Part shown: positions 8,628-18,816 of the stretch, in pieces
Numbering within the stretch: the first letter of the stretch is position 1
How the letters are laid out: each line of letters begins with the position of its first letter
Assembly: GCF_001883705.2 (NCBI RefSeq)
Contig: NZ_MDEQ02000003.1
Span: forward strand, 1 to 64,000
Length of the DNA: 64,000 bases
Direction: 5' to 3'
Source of the DNA: Burkholderia catarinensis
GTDB lineage: Bacteria > Pseudomonadota > Gammaproteobacteria > Burkholderiales > Burkholderiaceae
Position numbers and translations under genes: made by a program
Notes under the pieces: model-generated
What the model saw: only the letters and a program-made list of their open reading frames with translations
Database searches by the model: none
Told to the model about the DNA's origin: nothing

Positions 8628-9664
8628 CGACCAAGGGCGCAGCGAAAACGCCGCCCGGTTCCGGCAATGCACGCCAGACCGCGGCACCGGCCACGCCGGC
8701 CGCACCGGCCGCCGTTGCGTCCGGCCGGTTGCTGCGCGTCACGCACGATACCGAATACCGTTACGCGGCACGCGTCGAATCGGCGCAGCACCAGGCACGC
8801 CTGCAACCGCTCGCGACGTCGCGCCAGCAAGTGCTGTCGTTCTCGCTCGACATCGAGCCCGCGCCGGAATCGGTCTGCACGGAGATCGACGCGTTCGGCA
8901 ACGCGCGCGCATCGTTCGCGCTGAACCAGCCGCACGACGCGTTGCTCGTGCGCAGCCGCAGCACGGTGCGCGTGACGCCGCCCGCGTGGTCGCTCGGTGC
9001 GCGCGGCGAGCCGCCGCCCGCGATCGCGCAGCCGGATGGAAAGCTGGCGACCGCGTGGGAAGCCGTGCGCGACCGCTTGCAGTTCCGCGCGGGGCAGCCT
9101 TACGACGCGGCGAGCGAATTCGTGTTCGCGTCGCCGCACGTCGTGTGCGATCCCGAACTCGCCGCGTATGCGGCCGCGAGCTTCACGCCGCAACGGCCGC
9201 TCGTGCAGGCCGCGTGGGACCTGATGCGGCGCGTGCATGCCGACTTTGCCTATACGCCGAACAGCACCGACATCACGACGTCGGCGCTCGATGCGCTGCG
9301 CTTGCGCAAGGGGGTCTGCCAGGATTTCGCGCACGTGATGATCGGCGCATTGCGCTCGCTCGGGCTGGCTGCGCGTTACGTGAGCGGCTATCTGCTCACG
9401 CAGCCGCCGCCCGGGCAGCCGCGGCTGATCGGCGCCGACGCGTCGCATGCGTGGGCCGAGGTGTACGACCCGGCGTGGCCCGAGGACGGCGGCTGGCTGC
9501 AGCTCGATCCGACCAACGACCGCGCGCCGGGCGACGACTACGTGATGCTGTCGATCGGCCGCGACTACGCGGACGTGACGCCGCTACGCGGCGTGATCCG
9601 CGGCGGCGGTGCCGATCAGGAGCTGAAGGTCGGTGTGACGGTCGAGCCGCTTGATACGCCGTGA
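8621..9664 (+). CDS. Transglutaminase-like cysteine protease family protein
   Basis: 347 residues from an ATG that overlaps the upstream fusion gene by 7 bases; the open frame continues far upstream but only as a shadow of that gene. After a low-complexity Ala/Pro start (residues 1-35) the family beta domain begins at about 36. The triad is complete: Cys233 (Gly-Val-Cys-Gln-Asp-Phe-Ala-His), His276 (Ser-His-Ala-Trp-Ala-Glu) and Asp296 (Leu-Asp-Pro-Thr-Asn). It is the last gene of the conserved cluster and the standard active paralogue of the Cys-less protein at 1261-2268. Confidence 0.9.
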   Translation: MVTTKGAAKTPPGSGNARQTAAPATPAAPAAVASGRLLRVTHDTEYRYAARVESAQHQARLQPLATSRQQVLSFSLDIEPAPESVCTEIDAFGNARASFALNQPHDALLVRSRSTVRVTPPAWSLGARGEPPPAIAQPDGKLATAWEAVRDRLQFRAGQPYDAASEFVFASPHVVCDPELAAYAAASFTPQRPLVQAAWDLMRRVHADFAYTPNSTDITTSALDALRLRKGVCQDFAHVMIGALRSLGLAARYVSGYLLTQPPPGQPRLIGADASHAWAEVYDPAWPEDGGWLQLDPTNDRAPGDDYVMLSIGRDYADVTPLRGVIRGGGADQELKVGVTVEPLDTP

Positions 9665-9845
9665 TGCGGTGCCGCCCGCCCGGGCGATTCATCGTTTAAG
9701 TCTTCGTTAATACTGCACGCCTAGCATGGTGTTGCCGGCGAACGGATCGGACCTTGGTCCGGCGCGCCGGCGGCACGCGCGGGTGCGTCGACGTCACGGC
9801 GCCGCGCCGTCGCGCGTCGCCATGACCTTGCAACGGCGGCAGACC

Positions 9846-10118
9846 ATGATCAAGAACTTCGACTACACGCTCGGCAGCGAGACGATTGCGCTCTGCGCGA
9901 GCTTCGGCGCGGGGCCGGCGTGGCGCCGCGTGCTCGTGAGCCGTGCGGATTCGATGGAGACGCTGGTGGTGCTCGACGCGCGCGGCCTGTCGGGCCTGTT
10001 GAAGGTGGCGACCGAGGAGCCGGAAGGGTTGCTCGACGACGCGATCCGCAAGGTCGGCGACGAACAGCTCGTCGAGCGGGCGATCAGCGGCAGGGCGATC
10101 GTCGAAGCGGCGCTTTGA
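9846..10118 (+). CDS. Small hypothetical protein
   Basis: A 90-residue protein from ATG 9846 (Met-Ile-Lys-Asn-Phe-Asp-Tyr); an alternative ATG lies 24 bases upstream. No signal peptide or membrane segment. I do not recognise a family. It sits alone in the same direction as the preceding cluster but 181 bases away, so it is probably transcribed separately. Coding is supported by strong third-position GC and the absence of a better frame. Confidence 0.6.
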   Translation: MIKNFDYTLGSETIALCASFGAGPAWRRVLVSRADSMETLVVLDARGLSGLLKVATEEPEGLLDDAIRKVGDEQLVERAISGRAIVEAAL

Positions 10119-10182
10119 TCAGGCGGCGCGTGCGTGCCGGCAGGCATGGCCGCACGCGCCGCGTTGCGTTGCGTTGTGTTGA

Positions 10183-11438
<1,256 letters not shown>

Positions 11439-12590
11439 ATGAACCATCGCGTCACGCAGTTGACCGGATTGCGCGCCGTCGCGGTGGCGATGGTTGTGGT
11501 CGGACACGCCGAGCACGTGCTGCCCGGCGGCTATACGGGCTGGTATGCGCCGTTGCGGCTGATCGCCGATGGCCGGCTCGGCGTGCTGATCTTCTTCGTC
11601 CTCAGCGGCTTCCTGATCACCAACGTGCTGCGCGCCGAGTTCGCGCGCACGGGCGGCATCGCGCTGACGTCGTTCTACGTGCGCCGTGCGCTGCGGATCT
11701 GGCCGGCCTGCTATGTGTATCTCGCGGCCGTCGCGATCGTGGCTTTCGCCGGCTGGTTCGACGTCGACCGCCGGCAGTGGCTCTATGCCGCGCTGCACCT
11801 GTGGAATTACTCGGCGTGGTTCGGGCTGACCGCCGACAACCTGCTGCATCCGGACGGCGCTTGGTATCTCGGCCACTTTTGGTCGCTCGCGCTCGAGGAG
11901 CAGTTCTACTGGTTCTGGCCGCTGTTGTTCGTGTTCGGCGCCCGCCGCACCGGCACGCGCTGGCTGGCCGCGCTGATCCTGATCGTGCCGCTGGTGCGTG
12001 CCGTCACGTATTTCGTTGCGCCTGCACTGCGCGGGCAACTCGCGATGATGCTACACACGGGTGTCGATCCGATCCTGATCGGCTGCTATGCGTCGCTCAA
12101 CCGCGAACGGCTCGAAGCGTGGATCGGCTCGTGGCGAGGCGAGGCGCGCATCGTGACGGCGATCATCCTCATCGTGCTGCTCGGGATGCCGCTTGCCGAA
12201 CATCGGCTCGGCGGCTTCTGGAATGCGACGTATGGCGTCACGCTCGAAGCCGCGCTGATCGCAGTCGTGATCGTCGTGCTGAATTTCCGTAGTGAGTTCT
12301 GGTGCGCGCGCTGGCTACGGGCTGGACCGGTGGTGTTCATCGGCACGATTTCGTTCAGCCTCTATCTTTGGCAGCAGCCGTTCGCGAATCCGGACCTGCC
12401 GGTTCCGCACGCGTTTCCGCTCGGGATCGTGTGGGCGCTGCTGGCCGCGACGGCCAGCTACTTCCTCGTCGAAAAACCGTTCCTGCGGCTGAAGGATCGC
12501 TATACGGCGCGCGAGGCGCGACGCGTGCGCGACGACGCGCGGCGGATGCCGGCGCCGACCGACGCGATCGGGCCGAAGGTGGCGGAGTAG
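11439..12590 (+). CDS. Acyltransferase 3 family membrane protein (OafA/YrhL type)
   Basis: 383 residues with about ten hydrophobic segments. The N-terminus (Leu-Thr-Gly-Leu-Arg-Ala-Val-Ala-Val, then Val-Gly-His-Ala-Glu-His at 21-26) is the acyltransferase 3 signature with its essential His in the first helix; the Phe-Phe-Val-Leu-Ser-Gly-Phe-Leu-Ile and Ser-Leu-Ala-Leu-Glu-Glu-Gln-Phe-Tyr motifs also match. Such proteins transfer acetyl or succinyl groups to surface polysaccharides or other substrates at the inner membrane. No sugar genes adjoin it, so the acceptor cannot be guessed. Confidence 0.9.
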   Translation: MNHRVTQLTGLRAVAVAMVVVGHAEHVLPGGYTGWYAPLRLIADGRLGVLIFFVLSGFLITNVLRAEFARTGGIALTSFYVRRALRIWPACYVYLAAVAIVAFAGWFDVDRRQWLYAALHLWNYSAWFGLTADNLLHPDGAWYLGHFWSLALEEQFYWFWPLLFVFGARRTGTRWLAALILIVPLVRAVTYFVAPALRGQLAMMLHTGVDPILIGCYASLNRERLEAWIGSWRGEARIVTAIILIVLLGMPLAEHRLGGFWNATYGVTLEAALIAVVIVVLNFRSEFWCARWLRAGPVVFIGTISFSLYLWQQPFANPDLPVPHAFPLGIVWALLAATASYFLVEKPFLRLKDRYTAREARRVRDDARRMPAPTDAIGPKVAE

Positions 12591-12618
12591 GCGGGCGGGG
12601 CGGCGGTTCGCCGCAGTC

Positions 12619-13437
12619 TTACTTGAAGCGCTTCATCGCGGCGGGCGAGTACCAGAAGTTTCGGAACATATCGATCCCGTACGTCTTGCCGTCGTAGTGG
12701 ACGATCGTGCGCGCGGTGCGCTTGCCCGTCTCCGAGTATTTGCCGTCCTTGCGCTGCGTCTTCGTGATGTGGGCTGTGATCGACAAGTCCGCGAAATCGT
12801 GGTTCGATGTTTTTTCAACGGCGATCGTCATGCGGGCATTTTCGCTGAGCGCGTCGCCGGCGCCGGGGCCGCAGGCGTCGCCTTCGACGCTGACCCACCC
12901 GTAGAGGTTGGTGCCGAACACAGGGCGGATGCGGTTGCCTTCGCGTACCCACAGTGTCAGCTCCTCACTCGCGTCGGCATCGGGACAGCTCGCCCCGCGC
13001 GCGCTGCTCGTGAACACGACGCCGAACGCACGCACATCGGGCGACAGCCGGTACGGCGCCGTGTCGATGCGGTAGCTGTTCTCGCCGATTTCCGTCGCCG
13101 CATCCTCTTGGACCACCGACCGCTCGGCCGCCACGACCTTGCCGCCTTCGACGAGCGCAACGACCTGCAGCTTGTTGCTTTCGTCCGGGTTCTTGCTTTT
13201 CGGCAGAGAATCGAACGCGACGGCTGCGATTGTCGTGTCCGGCGCATTCGGCATGACCTTGCACGCCGACGCGACGACGAGCCGGTTCGTGTCGCGCGCG
13301 GCGATGCGTGCGCTGACGATGCCGGCCCAGCGGGCGACGGCAACGACGGTCGCGTCGTCGCAAGCCTGGTTGTCAGCGGCCTGGACGGCGGGGGCGGCGG
13401 CGAGCGCCAGCAGCGGGGCGAAACGAAGGATTCTCAT
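12619..13437 (-). CDS. Periplasmic hypothetical protein
   Basis: 272 residues starting with a clear Sec signal (Met-Arg-Ile-Leu-Arg-Phe-Ala-Pro-Leu-Leu-Ala-Leu, cleavage after Val-Gln-Ala-Ala). Four or more Cys in the mature part fit a disulfide-bonded periplasmic protein. No family recognised. ATG 13437 is preferred over the in-frame GTG two codons upstream. Convergent with the acyltransferase gene, 28 bases from its stop. Confidence 0.7.
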   Translation of the reverse strand: MRILRFAPLLALAAAPAVQAADNQACDDATVVAVARWAGIVSARIAARDTNRLVVASACKVMPNAPDTTIAAVAFDSLPKSKNPDESNKLQVVALVEGGKVVAAERSVVQEDAATEIGENSYRIDTAPYRLSPDVRAFGVVFTSSARGASCPDADASEELTLWVREGNRIRPVFGTNLYGWVSVEGDACGPGAGDALSENARMTIAVEKTSNHDFADLSITAHITKTQRKDGKYSETGKRTARTIVHYDGKTYGIDMFRNFWYSPAAMKRFK

Positions 13438-13683
13438 GGTCACGATGGAAAAGGTTCTTCACGGATTTCCGTGGGGGTTGCTTACCGACCCGTTGCTGCC
13501 GGTCGAGCCGTTGCACCTCCGGGGGCAGGTGTCAGAGTACAACGCTCACTCGTTCCGAAGATCCGAAAGTTTGTCCTCCCTTAGCGGATCGGCTGCAGCA
13601 ACTGAGAGCCCGGCGCACCACGTGACTGACCTGACTCTAGCCCCGCACCCAGCACGACTTGAGATCCCAATGGCGAGCAATGG

Positions 13684-14067
13684 TCAGAGATCTCCGCGCA
13701 CTTCACCGGTTCCCAGCGCGCTCCGCTGCCGGTTGACTTCCGCCCAAAGCTCATCGCTGTCGTCATTGCGCAGCAGGACCATCCAGTCCAGTTGATTGTC
13801 GGTCACGCCGAAGTATTCCAGGATTTCCCGGCGAACCGCATCGACGAACTGCGCGTATTCCGGGGTTGCCTGGGCCTGCGCGTGCAAGGCATCGTATGCT
13901 GCATCGTCCGCGCCGCCGCCGTGCTCGTCGATATAGCGCGAGATCCACTGGTCTCGTTCGTGGTCGTAATCGGCCTCGGCGCGCATTGCTTGCACAGCCG
14001 TGTAGAAATCCAATTGGGCAAACGCGGCGATCGCCGCCGTTGTCGCCTCGTCGAATGTAGTCGTCAT
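13684..14067 (-). CDS. Hypothetical acidic protein
   Basis: 127 residues from ATG 14067, which is preceded by the purine-rich AGAGATGGA; an ATG at 14088 would add seven residues. Rich in Asp/Glu, no signal peptide. Contains Tyr-Asp-His-Glu-Arg-Asp-Gln-Trp-Ile-Ser-Arg-Tyr-Ile-Asp-Glu-His, a helical stretch. I do not recognise it. It begins an accessory patch whose base composition is visibly less GC-rich than the surrounding core genes. Confidence 0.6.
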   Translation of the reverse strand: MTTTFDEATTAAIAAFAQLDFYTAVQAMRAEADYDHERDQWISRYIDEHGGGADDAAYDALHAQAQATPEYAQFVDAVRREILEYFGVTDNQLDWMVLLRNDDSDELWAEVNRQRSALGTGEVRGDL

Positions 14068-14527
14068 TCCATCTCTCATGTTGGTCATGGCACATCATCA
14101 CACGGGTCGCACCCGGGGAGGCGCCTCGAATCCGGACGGTGCAACACGTCGCCTGGCGCCGACGTTTGGCCCGTGCAAAGGCACCGGGATCGGGAGGTTC
14201 ACGCCTTCGAGTGCGCCACTCATCGGGGCCGCACGGGCGACAGGATACTCAATTTGCTGCGCCGCAAGCACAGCGATGAAAACAACCGGGTGCGGCAGAT
14301 CGCAGAACAAGTTTCGAGCGTATCGCCGCGAGCGTCACACCGGCACTTAGGCGCCATGCGGGCGCTGGTCGTGAAAATTGCTCATAATGGCCGAACTCCG
14401 CCGGATACCTTCCCGGTGGTCCGTTACCGGTTCAAAACGACCCACAAGGGCCATCTGGAACGCTCCATAGCGGCCGTTCGACCTGGTGTGGCACACTCTC
14501 AAGAAATTTACCTAAACCGATCGTAGT
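14068..14527. other. 460 bases without a supported gene
   Basis: Several short frames cross this region on both strands but none has a family signature, a convincing ribosome binding site or codon bias like its neighbours. It lies inside the less GC-rich accessory patch and may be decayed sequence. It presumably holds the divergent promoters of the flanking genes. Confidence 0.5.
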
Positions 14528-15064
14528 ATGTTCACGTCAGCGTTTGTCGTTGAGGTTTCCGCAGCCGAACCTGTAGTCGCTGACCTGCGGCGCCGCTTCG
14601 ATGCTTCCGCAAGCTTGGGAGTGCCAGCACATATAACGCTTCTGTTTCCGTTCATGTCACCCGCCGAAATTACGTCGGAAATCATTCAGCACATCGAAAG
14701 CGCGTTGAGCCTTGTGCCATCGTTCGATTTCTCGTTGACGCAGATCGGTCGGTTTCCGACCACCACCTACCTCACCCCAGATCCTGTTGAGCCGTTCGTC
14801 GCGCTGACAACTGCCCTGGTTGAACGCTTTCCCCAGTATCGTCCCTACGGCGGCGTACACGATGGCACAGTTCCGCACCTGACTGTCGCGCACGGAGACG
14901 CCGCAATAGCAAATTCCGCCGCCACCGCACTGGAAGAGCGTCTGCGCATTCTTGAGCCGATTCGAACACGATGCAGCTCCGTGTATTTGCTTGAAAATTC
15001 GTCAGGGCGTTGGAAGCAGATGCGCGTATTCGACCTTCCTGCAACCAACATGCGGAGCCAATAG
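14528..15064 (+). CDS. 2'-5' RNA ligase family (2H phosphoesterase) protein
   Basis: 178 residues with the two His-x-Thr motifs that define 2H phosphoesterases: Ala-His-Ile-Thr-Leu-Leu-Phe-Pro-Phe at about 34-42 and Pro-His-Leu-Thr-Val-Ala-His at about 117-123. Such enzymes open or form 2',5' or cyclic phosphodiester bonds in RNA or nucleotides. No partner genes suggest a specific substrate. Base composition is lower in GC than the core genes around it, consistent with recent acquisition. Confidence 0.85.
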   Translation: MFTSAFVVEVSAAEPVVADLRRRFDASASLGVPAHITLLFPFMSPAEITSEIIQHIESALSLVPSFDFSLTQIGRFPTTTYLTPDPVEPFVALTTALVERFPQYRPYGGVHDGTVPHLTVAHGDAAIANSAATALEERLRILEPIRTRCSSVYLLENSSGRWKQMRVFDLPATNMRSQ

Positions 15065-15128
15065 ACCGGGCCCCGCCACGCCCGAAAGCCTATTGAGCGC
15101 CCCTGTCACCCCGGTATTCCTCCGGTAA

Positions 15129-15707
15129 TCAACAAGGTACGACGACGACTTGGGGCCAGCGCTTTCGGTATTGCTTTTCCGCGACGCGCATTCGATATGT
15201 ATCAACACTGACGCGCTGCGGGTTGCGCCGAATGACCATCGAGAAAAGATCCTCCAGCCCATACGGCGCAATAACGTCTACCGAATCATCATCACGAAGC
15301 ACGATCCCGACCGAGGTTGCAAATTCCGGCCACGATGCAACTGCGTCCTCCAGAGAGCCAAGCGGTGGAACTGGATGGCCGAAGGTTCGCTCGAACCAGA
15401 CGTGAACGGCCGCTTGATTGGTAACCTCCCACGGCACACTGAGAAGCGTGGCGGTCAAACGGCGCTTGAGGCTCGCGTCCCGCGCGGCGGAGAAATCGGT
15501 CGAGTCAAAGTAAGCAACATCGATGTCCGATAGCGCGGATGGCGTCCGAAACGCGTGCAGTTCATCCCACACGAGGTTACGTATCGCCCCGGCTCCGATA
15601 CACCACGAGGAGAGATTCAGGCTACGCGCAGCGACGAGTGCAGGCCAGAACCATGCCGATTGGCGCGCAATACTCGCAAGACGTGCTTCCAAGTCGGCTG
15701 CTGACAT
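15129..15707 (-). CDS. Nucleotidyltransferase family protein (PF06042/DUF925)
   Basis: 192 residues. Gly-Ala-Gly-Ala-Ile-Arg-Asn-Leu-Val-Trp-Asp, followed by Ser-Asp-Ile-Asp-Val-Ala-Tyr-Phe-Asp, gives the pol-beta-like nucleotidyltransferase core with its metal-binding Asp-x-Asp. ATG 15707 has GGAGAA 11 bases upstream; the frame is open to 15752. Function of the family is unknown. Its stop is 64 bases from the convergent 2H phosphoesterase. Confidence 0.85.
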   Translation of the reverse strand: MSAADLEARLASIARQSAWFWPALVAARSLNLSSWCIGAGAIRNLVWDELHAFRTPSALSDIDVAYFDSTDFSAARDASLKRRLTATLLSVPWEVTNQAAVHVWFERTFGHPVPPLGSLEDAVASWPEFATSVGIVLRDDDSVDVIAPYGLEDLFSMVIRRNPQRVSVDTYRMRVAEKQYRKRWPQVVVVPC

Positions 15708-15766
15708 GGACGATTGTTCTCCATTAACGAAGCGCTGGCGGTACAACGCCAAGCGTTCGTCCGGCG

Positions 15767-16020
15767 CTAGTCTTCACCATCGTCTCTCGAATCTTTCGAC
15801 ATCGCAACGACGAAGTCATCAAGCGTTCCATATGCAGACCACGTCGGATACTCGGCTGCGAACTGGTCCACGCTTGACTGGCCCCAAGTGAGATGCACAT
15901 TGGCGTACGTGCCATCGAAAAGAACCACGAGAACGTCGTCGCTATCAACGCGTCGGCACCTCAGCAGGTCGATGGGAACAGCGATGGAAGTGCATGGCCA
16001 TCCGGGCGCAGTTCGAGTAG
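15767..16020 (-). pseudogene. Frame-broken remnant of a small acidic protein
   Basis: On the minus strand an open frame ending with TAG at 15767-15769 reads Asp-Leu-Leu-Arg-Cys-Arg-Arg-Val-Asp-Ser-Asp-Asp-Val-Leu, then Val-His-Leu-Thr-Trp-Gly, ending Asp-Asp-Phe-Val-Val-Ala-Met-Ser. It looks like real protein but has no usable start: the frame opens after a TGA at 16055-16057 with no ATG, GTG or TTG before the conserved part. The adjacent frame, directly after the stop of the next gene, reads Leu-Glu-Leu-Arg-Pro-Asp-Gly-His-Ala-Leu-Pro and would join naturally with a one-base shift near 15975. A frameshift or 5' truncation is inferred. Confidence 0.5.
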
Positions 16021-16395
16021 CTAGCCAATAACACTGCCATCTGCGCCATACACTTCACACTCGTCGCCTTGTACCTTTGCGTCAAGCTTCCGGGCTAAAT
16101 GCCACATCTTTTCGAGAATCGCGCCGTCAGGATTCTTGACTACTACGTTGCCTTGCCAGAAATCGAACCACGCCATGTTTCCACCTGCCCCTGTTCCTGC
16201 GTAGGCGGTCCAAACAGCCAACCCGTCACTATCCACGCGCAGAACACTGCCGTCGCCAACAACTGCACTCGCGTACCCATCGAGACGCATATCTGGATCG
16301 GACAGAACAAGTGCTTTCCACTCGTCGATATCAATTTTTGGTCCGCGTTCGTCGAACCAATTTTCCCTGCGAGTGATGTGGACGTCGTATCCCAT
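16021..16395 (-). CDS. Small hypothetical protein (Met-Gly-Tyr-Asp-Val-His-Ile-Thr-Arg type)
   Basis: 124 residues, cytoplasmic, with Gly-rich turn regions (Gly-Thr-Gly-Ala-Gly-Gly) and a repeated Trp-Phe-Asp-Phe motif. The N-terminus resembles a scattered family of small orphans found in accessory regions; I cannot assign a function. Possible immunity or anti-toxin roles are speculation because no toxin gene adjoins it. It directly abuts the broken remnant at 15767-16020. Confidence 0.65.
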   Translation of the reverse strand: MGYDVHITRRENWFDERGPKIDIDEWKALVLSDPDMRLDGYASAVVGDGSVLRVDSDGLAVWTAYAGTGAGGNMAWFDFWQGNVVVKNPDGAILEKMWHLARKLDAKVQGDECEVYGADGSVIG

Positions 16396-16525
16396 AGTCT
16401 TCCTTCCAAGCTGCGGAGAGTCATTTCGACCACAATTGTCAACGATTCAGGTCATCCCGTCGAACGTCTCTTCATGGCCGAACACGAACAAACGTATCGC
16501 GCTTCCCGAAAACCCGAGATGAACC

Positions 16526-16550
16526 AAAAAAAAGGCCCTTGCGGGCCTTA
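16526..16550 (-). terminator. Rho-independent terminator of the phosphonate operon
   Basis: Stem AAGGCCC (16532-16538) and GGGCCTT (16543-16549) around loop TTGC; on the minus strand it is followed by eight T residues (A-run 16526-16533 on the plus strand). It lies 21 bases after the stop of the last operon gene, phnW. Confidence 0.9.
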
Positions 16551-16570
16551 GGTCAACGAAAGGGCGCGGC

Positions 16571-17635
16571 TTACCGCGTCAACGCCGTAAACCCATCCAG
16601 CAACCGCTCAACATCAGCCGCTTCGATCGCGCCCATCGTCGAGATGCGGAACAGTTCCTTCGACAACCCGCCTTGCCCGGCATAGATCACGAAGCCGCGA
16701 GCCTTCAACCCATCGTGCAGCGCCTCATACGTGACGCCCTGCGGCAACCGGTACGCACGCAGCACAACCGACGACGCACCTTCCGGCAACACAAGCGACA
16801 TCCCGCGCGCTGCAAGCCCGGCCTGCGCCTGGTCCGCCAGCGCCTTGTAATGCGCATGACGCGCACGCCAGCCGCCAGCTTCATCAAACTCACGCAGCGC
16901 CTCGACCAGCGCGTAATACGCATGCACGGACGGCGTGAACGGCGTATTCCGCTGATCCTGCAGCTTCGCAAGACGACCGAGGTCGAGGTAGTAAGTACGG
17001 CTCGTGGCCTTCGTGAGCGCGCTGCGGCGCACGATCACGAACGCTGCTCCCGGCACGCCGTGCAGGCACTTGTTCGCGGTCGCGGCAACGGCATCGATAT
17101 CACCGCCGGCAAAATCGATCGCTTCCGCGCCAAAGCTGCTCACACCGTCGACGAGCATTTTCACGCCGCGCGAACGACATACTTCGGCGATCGCGCCGAG
17201 GTCGTTCAGCCGCCCCGTCGTCGTTTCATGATGAATCACGGCGACATGCGAGTACCCACCCGCGTCGAGCCGCGCGCCAATCTGCACGAGATCAGGCGCC
17301 TGCATCCACTCATGCTTCAACACATCATGCGCGATCCCGTACTGCGTCGCGATCTGCGTGATCCGCTCGCCGTACACGCCGTTCTCGATCACGAGCAGCT
17401 TGCCGTCCTGCGGCACGAGCGCCGCGATCATGCTCTCGACGGCGGCCGTTCCGGAGCCCGTCATCAGCACGGCTGCCCATTCAGCCGGATCGAGTTCATA
17501 AGCAGCGACGAGGCGCGCGCGCGCTTCATCCTGCAGATCGAAGAATTCGCTTTCGCGATGGCACAGGTCGGGTTGCAGCAGGCTGCGGCGCACGCGTTCG
17601 GTGAGCGTGACCGGGCCGGGGTTCAGCAGCAGCAT
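16571..17635 (-). CDS. phnW: 2-aminoethylphosphonate--pyruvate transaminase
   Basis: 354-residue PLP enzyme (class V fold) interconverting 2-aminoethylphosphonate (AEP) plus pyruvate with phosphonoacetaldehyde plus alanine. PLP Lys189 is in Ala-Thr-Ala-Asn-Lys-Cys-Leu-His-Gly. ATG 17635 shares one base with the TGA of the decarboxylase gene, so translation is coupled. In degradation operons PhnW is paired with the phosphonatase PhnX; none is present here, while the two upstream biosynthetic genes are, so it most likely runs in the direction of AEP formation. Last gene of the operon, followed by a terminator. Confidence 0.93.
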   Translation of the reverse strand: MLLLNPGPVTLTERVRRSLLQPDLCHRESEFFDLQDEARARLVAAYELDPAEWAAVLMTGSGTAAVESMIAALVPQDGKLLVIENGVYGERITQIATQYGIAHDVLKHEWMQAPDLVQIGARLDAGGYSHVAVIHHETTTGRLNDLGAIAEVCRSRGVKMLVDGVSSFGAEAIDFAGGDIDAVAATANKCLHGVPGAAFVIVRRSALTKATSRTYYLDLGRLAKLQDQRNTPFTPSVHAYYALVEALREFDEAGGWRARHAHYKALADQAQAGLAARGMSLVLPEGASSVVLRAYRLPQGVTYEALHDGLKARGFVIYAGQGGLSKELFRISTMGAIEAADVERLLDGFTALTR

Positions 17636-18816
17636 CAATGGGCTCCTTCAACGTGGGCTTCGGTCTGCGCGGCGCCGATGTGCCGCATCAGACGGGTCTT
17701 GACCTCGACCGGCGTGACGGTCGGGCGGGGCAGGCCGTCGGGCACGCCGGTGCGGATCGCCAGGCGCACGAACTGCGCACCGTCGGCCGGCGCGGCAAGC
17801 GCCGTATCGAGCAGGTCGAGCGTATCGCCTTCGACCGCCGACGCATACCCGCACGCGGCAGCAACACCCGCGAACGAAACATGTTGCGACACGGTGGCCT
17901 GGCCGCCCGTCGATTCGTGCGCGCCGTTGTCGAGCAGCACGTGCATTAGGTTGGCCGGGCCGTAGGTGCCGAGCGTGGCGAACACGCCCATCCGCATCAG
18001 CGCGGCGCCGTCGCCGTCGACTGCCACCACGCGCAGGTCGGGGCGCGCGAGCGCGAGGCCGAGCGCGAGCGGCGTCACGCAGCCCATCGAGCCGACCATG
18101 TACAGCTGGTTCGGACGATCGTCGATCGCGTAAAGCTCGCGGCCGCAGAAGCCGGTCGACGCGAGCACGACGGTCGAATCGACCGGCGTGTGCGCGATCA
18201 CGCGCTGCAGCGCATCCTGGCGGGTCGGCCATGCGTCGGCCGACGCGGCGCGCGACGACGATTGCGCGGCGACATGCGCGCGCGGCTTCGCGGCCGGGTT
18301 TGCCTTCAGTTCATACGGCGCGACGCTGCCTTTCTGCATCACGAGCGCGTACGGGCGGCCCGTCGCGTCCATGTGCGCGATCGCGCGGTCGAGTGCCGGG
18401 CCGACCTGTTCGGGGTCGGTCGGGAACGTCTCCCACGGGATCTCCATCGTGTCGAGCATCGCGGGCGTGATCGGGCCCATCAGCGCGTGCTGCGGCTCGT
18501 CGGCCACGCCCGGCTGGCCGCGCCACGTGACGATCAGCAGTTGCGGCAGGCGGAACGTCCAGGTCAGCGACGTCAGCGGGCTCACCGCGTTGCCGAGCCC
18601 CGAGTTCTGCATCATCGCAATGCCGCGCTTGCCGCCGAGCGTCGCGCCGGCGATCAGCGCGACCGCGTCGCCTTCGTTCGCGGCCGACACGTAATTCAGC
18701 GTCGGGTCCTGCAGCACGTAATTGATGAACGGCGTCAGGTACGAGCAGGGCACGCCCGCGTACCAGTCGAAACCGCGCTCGCGCGCGGCCTCGACGAACT
18801 GGGCCGCTTCGATCAT
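17635..18816 (-). CDS. aepY: Phosphonopyruvate decarboxylase
   Basis: 393 residues, thiamine diphosphate dependent. It converts phosphonopyruvate to phosphonoacetaldehyde and so drives the unfavourable PEP mutase step. Pyr-domain Glu is in Ala-Ala-Asn-Glu-Gly-Asp-Ala-Val, and the ThDP motif Val-Asp-Gly-Asp-Gly ... Asn is at about 255-290, ending Leu-Leu-Asp-Asn-Gly. ATG overlaps the stop of the PEP mutase gene as ATGA. Single chain containing both Pyr and PP domains, as usual for this family. Confidence 0.95.
   Translation of the reverse strand: MIEAAQFVEAARERGFDWYAGVPCSYLTPFINYVLQDPTLNYVSAANEGDAVALIAGATLGGKRGIAMMQNSGLGNAVSPLTSLTWTFRLPQLLIVTWRGQPGVADEPQHALMGPITPAMLDTMEIPWETFPTDPEQVGPALDRAIAHMDATGRPYALVMQKGSVAPYELKANPAAKPRAHVAAQSSSRAASADAWPTRQDALQRVIAHTPVDSTVVLASTGFCGRELYAIDDRPNQLYMVGSMGCVTPLALGLALARPDLRVVAVDGDGAALMRMGVFATLGTYGPANLMHVLLDNGAHESTGGQATVSQHVSFAGVAAACGYASAVEGDTLDLLDTALAAPADGAQFVRLAIRTGVPDGLPRPTVTPVEVKTRLMRHIGAAQTEAHVEGAH

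Noticed and set aside
14098-14310. Minus-strand 70-codon frame with a GGATTCGA stretch, considered as a tRNA end or integrase remnant
   Set aside because: No cloverleaf can be built around it and no recombinase motif is present.
16571-17635. Phosphonate degradation operon
   Set aside because: phnW alone could suggest it, but there is no phnX, phnA or C-P lyase, and PEP mutase plus decarboxylase show synthesis.
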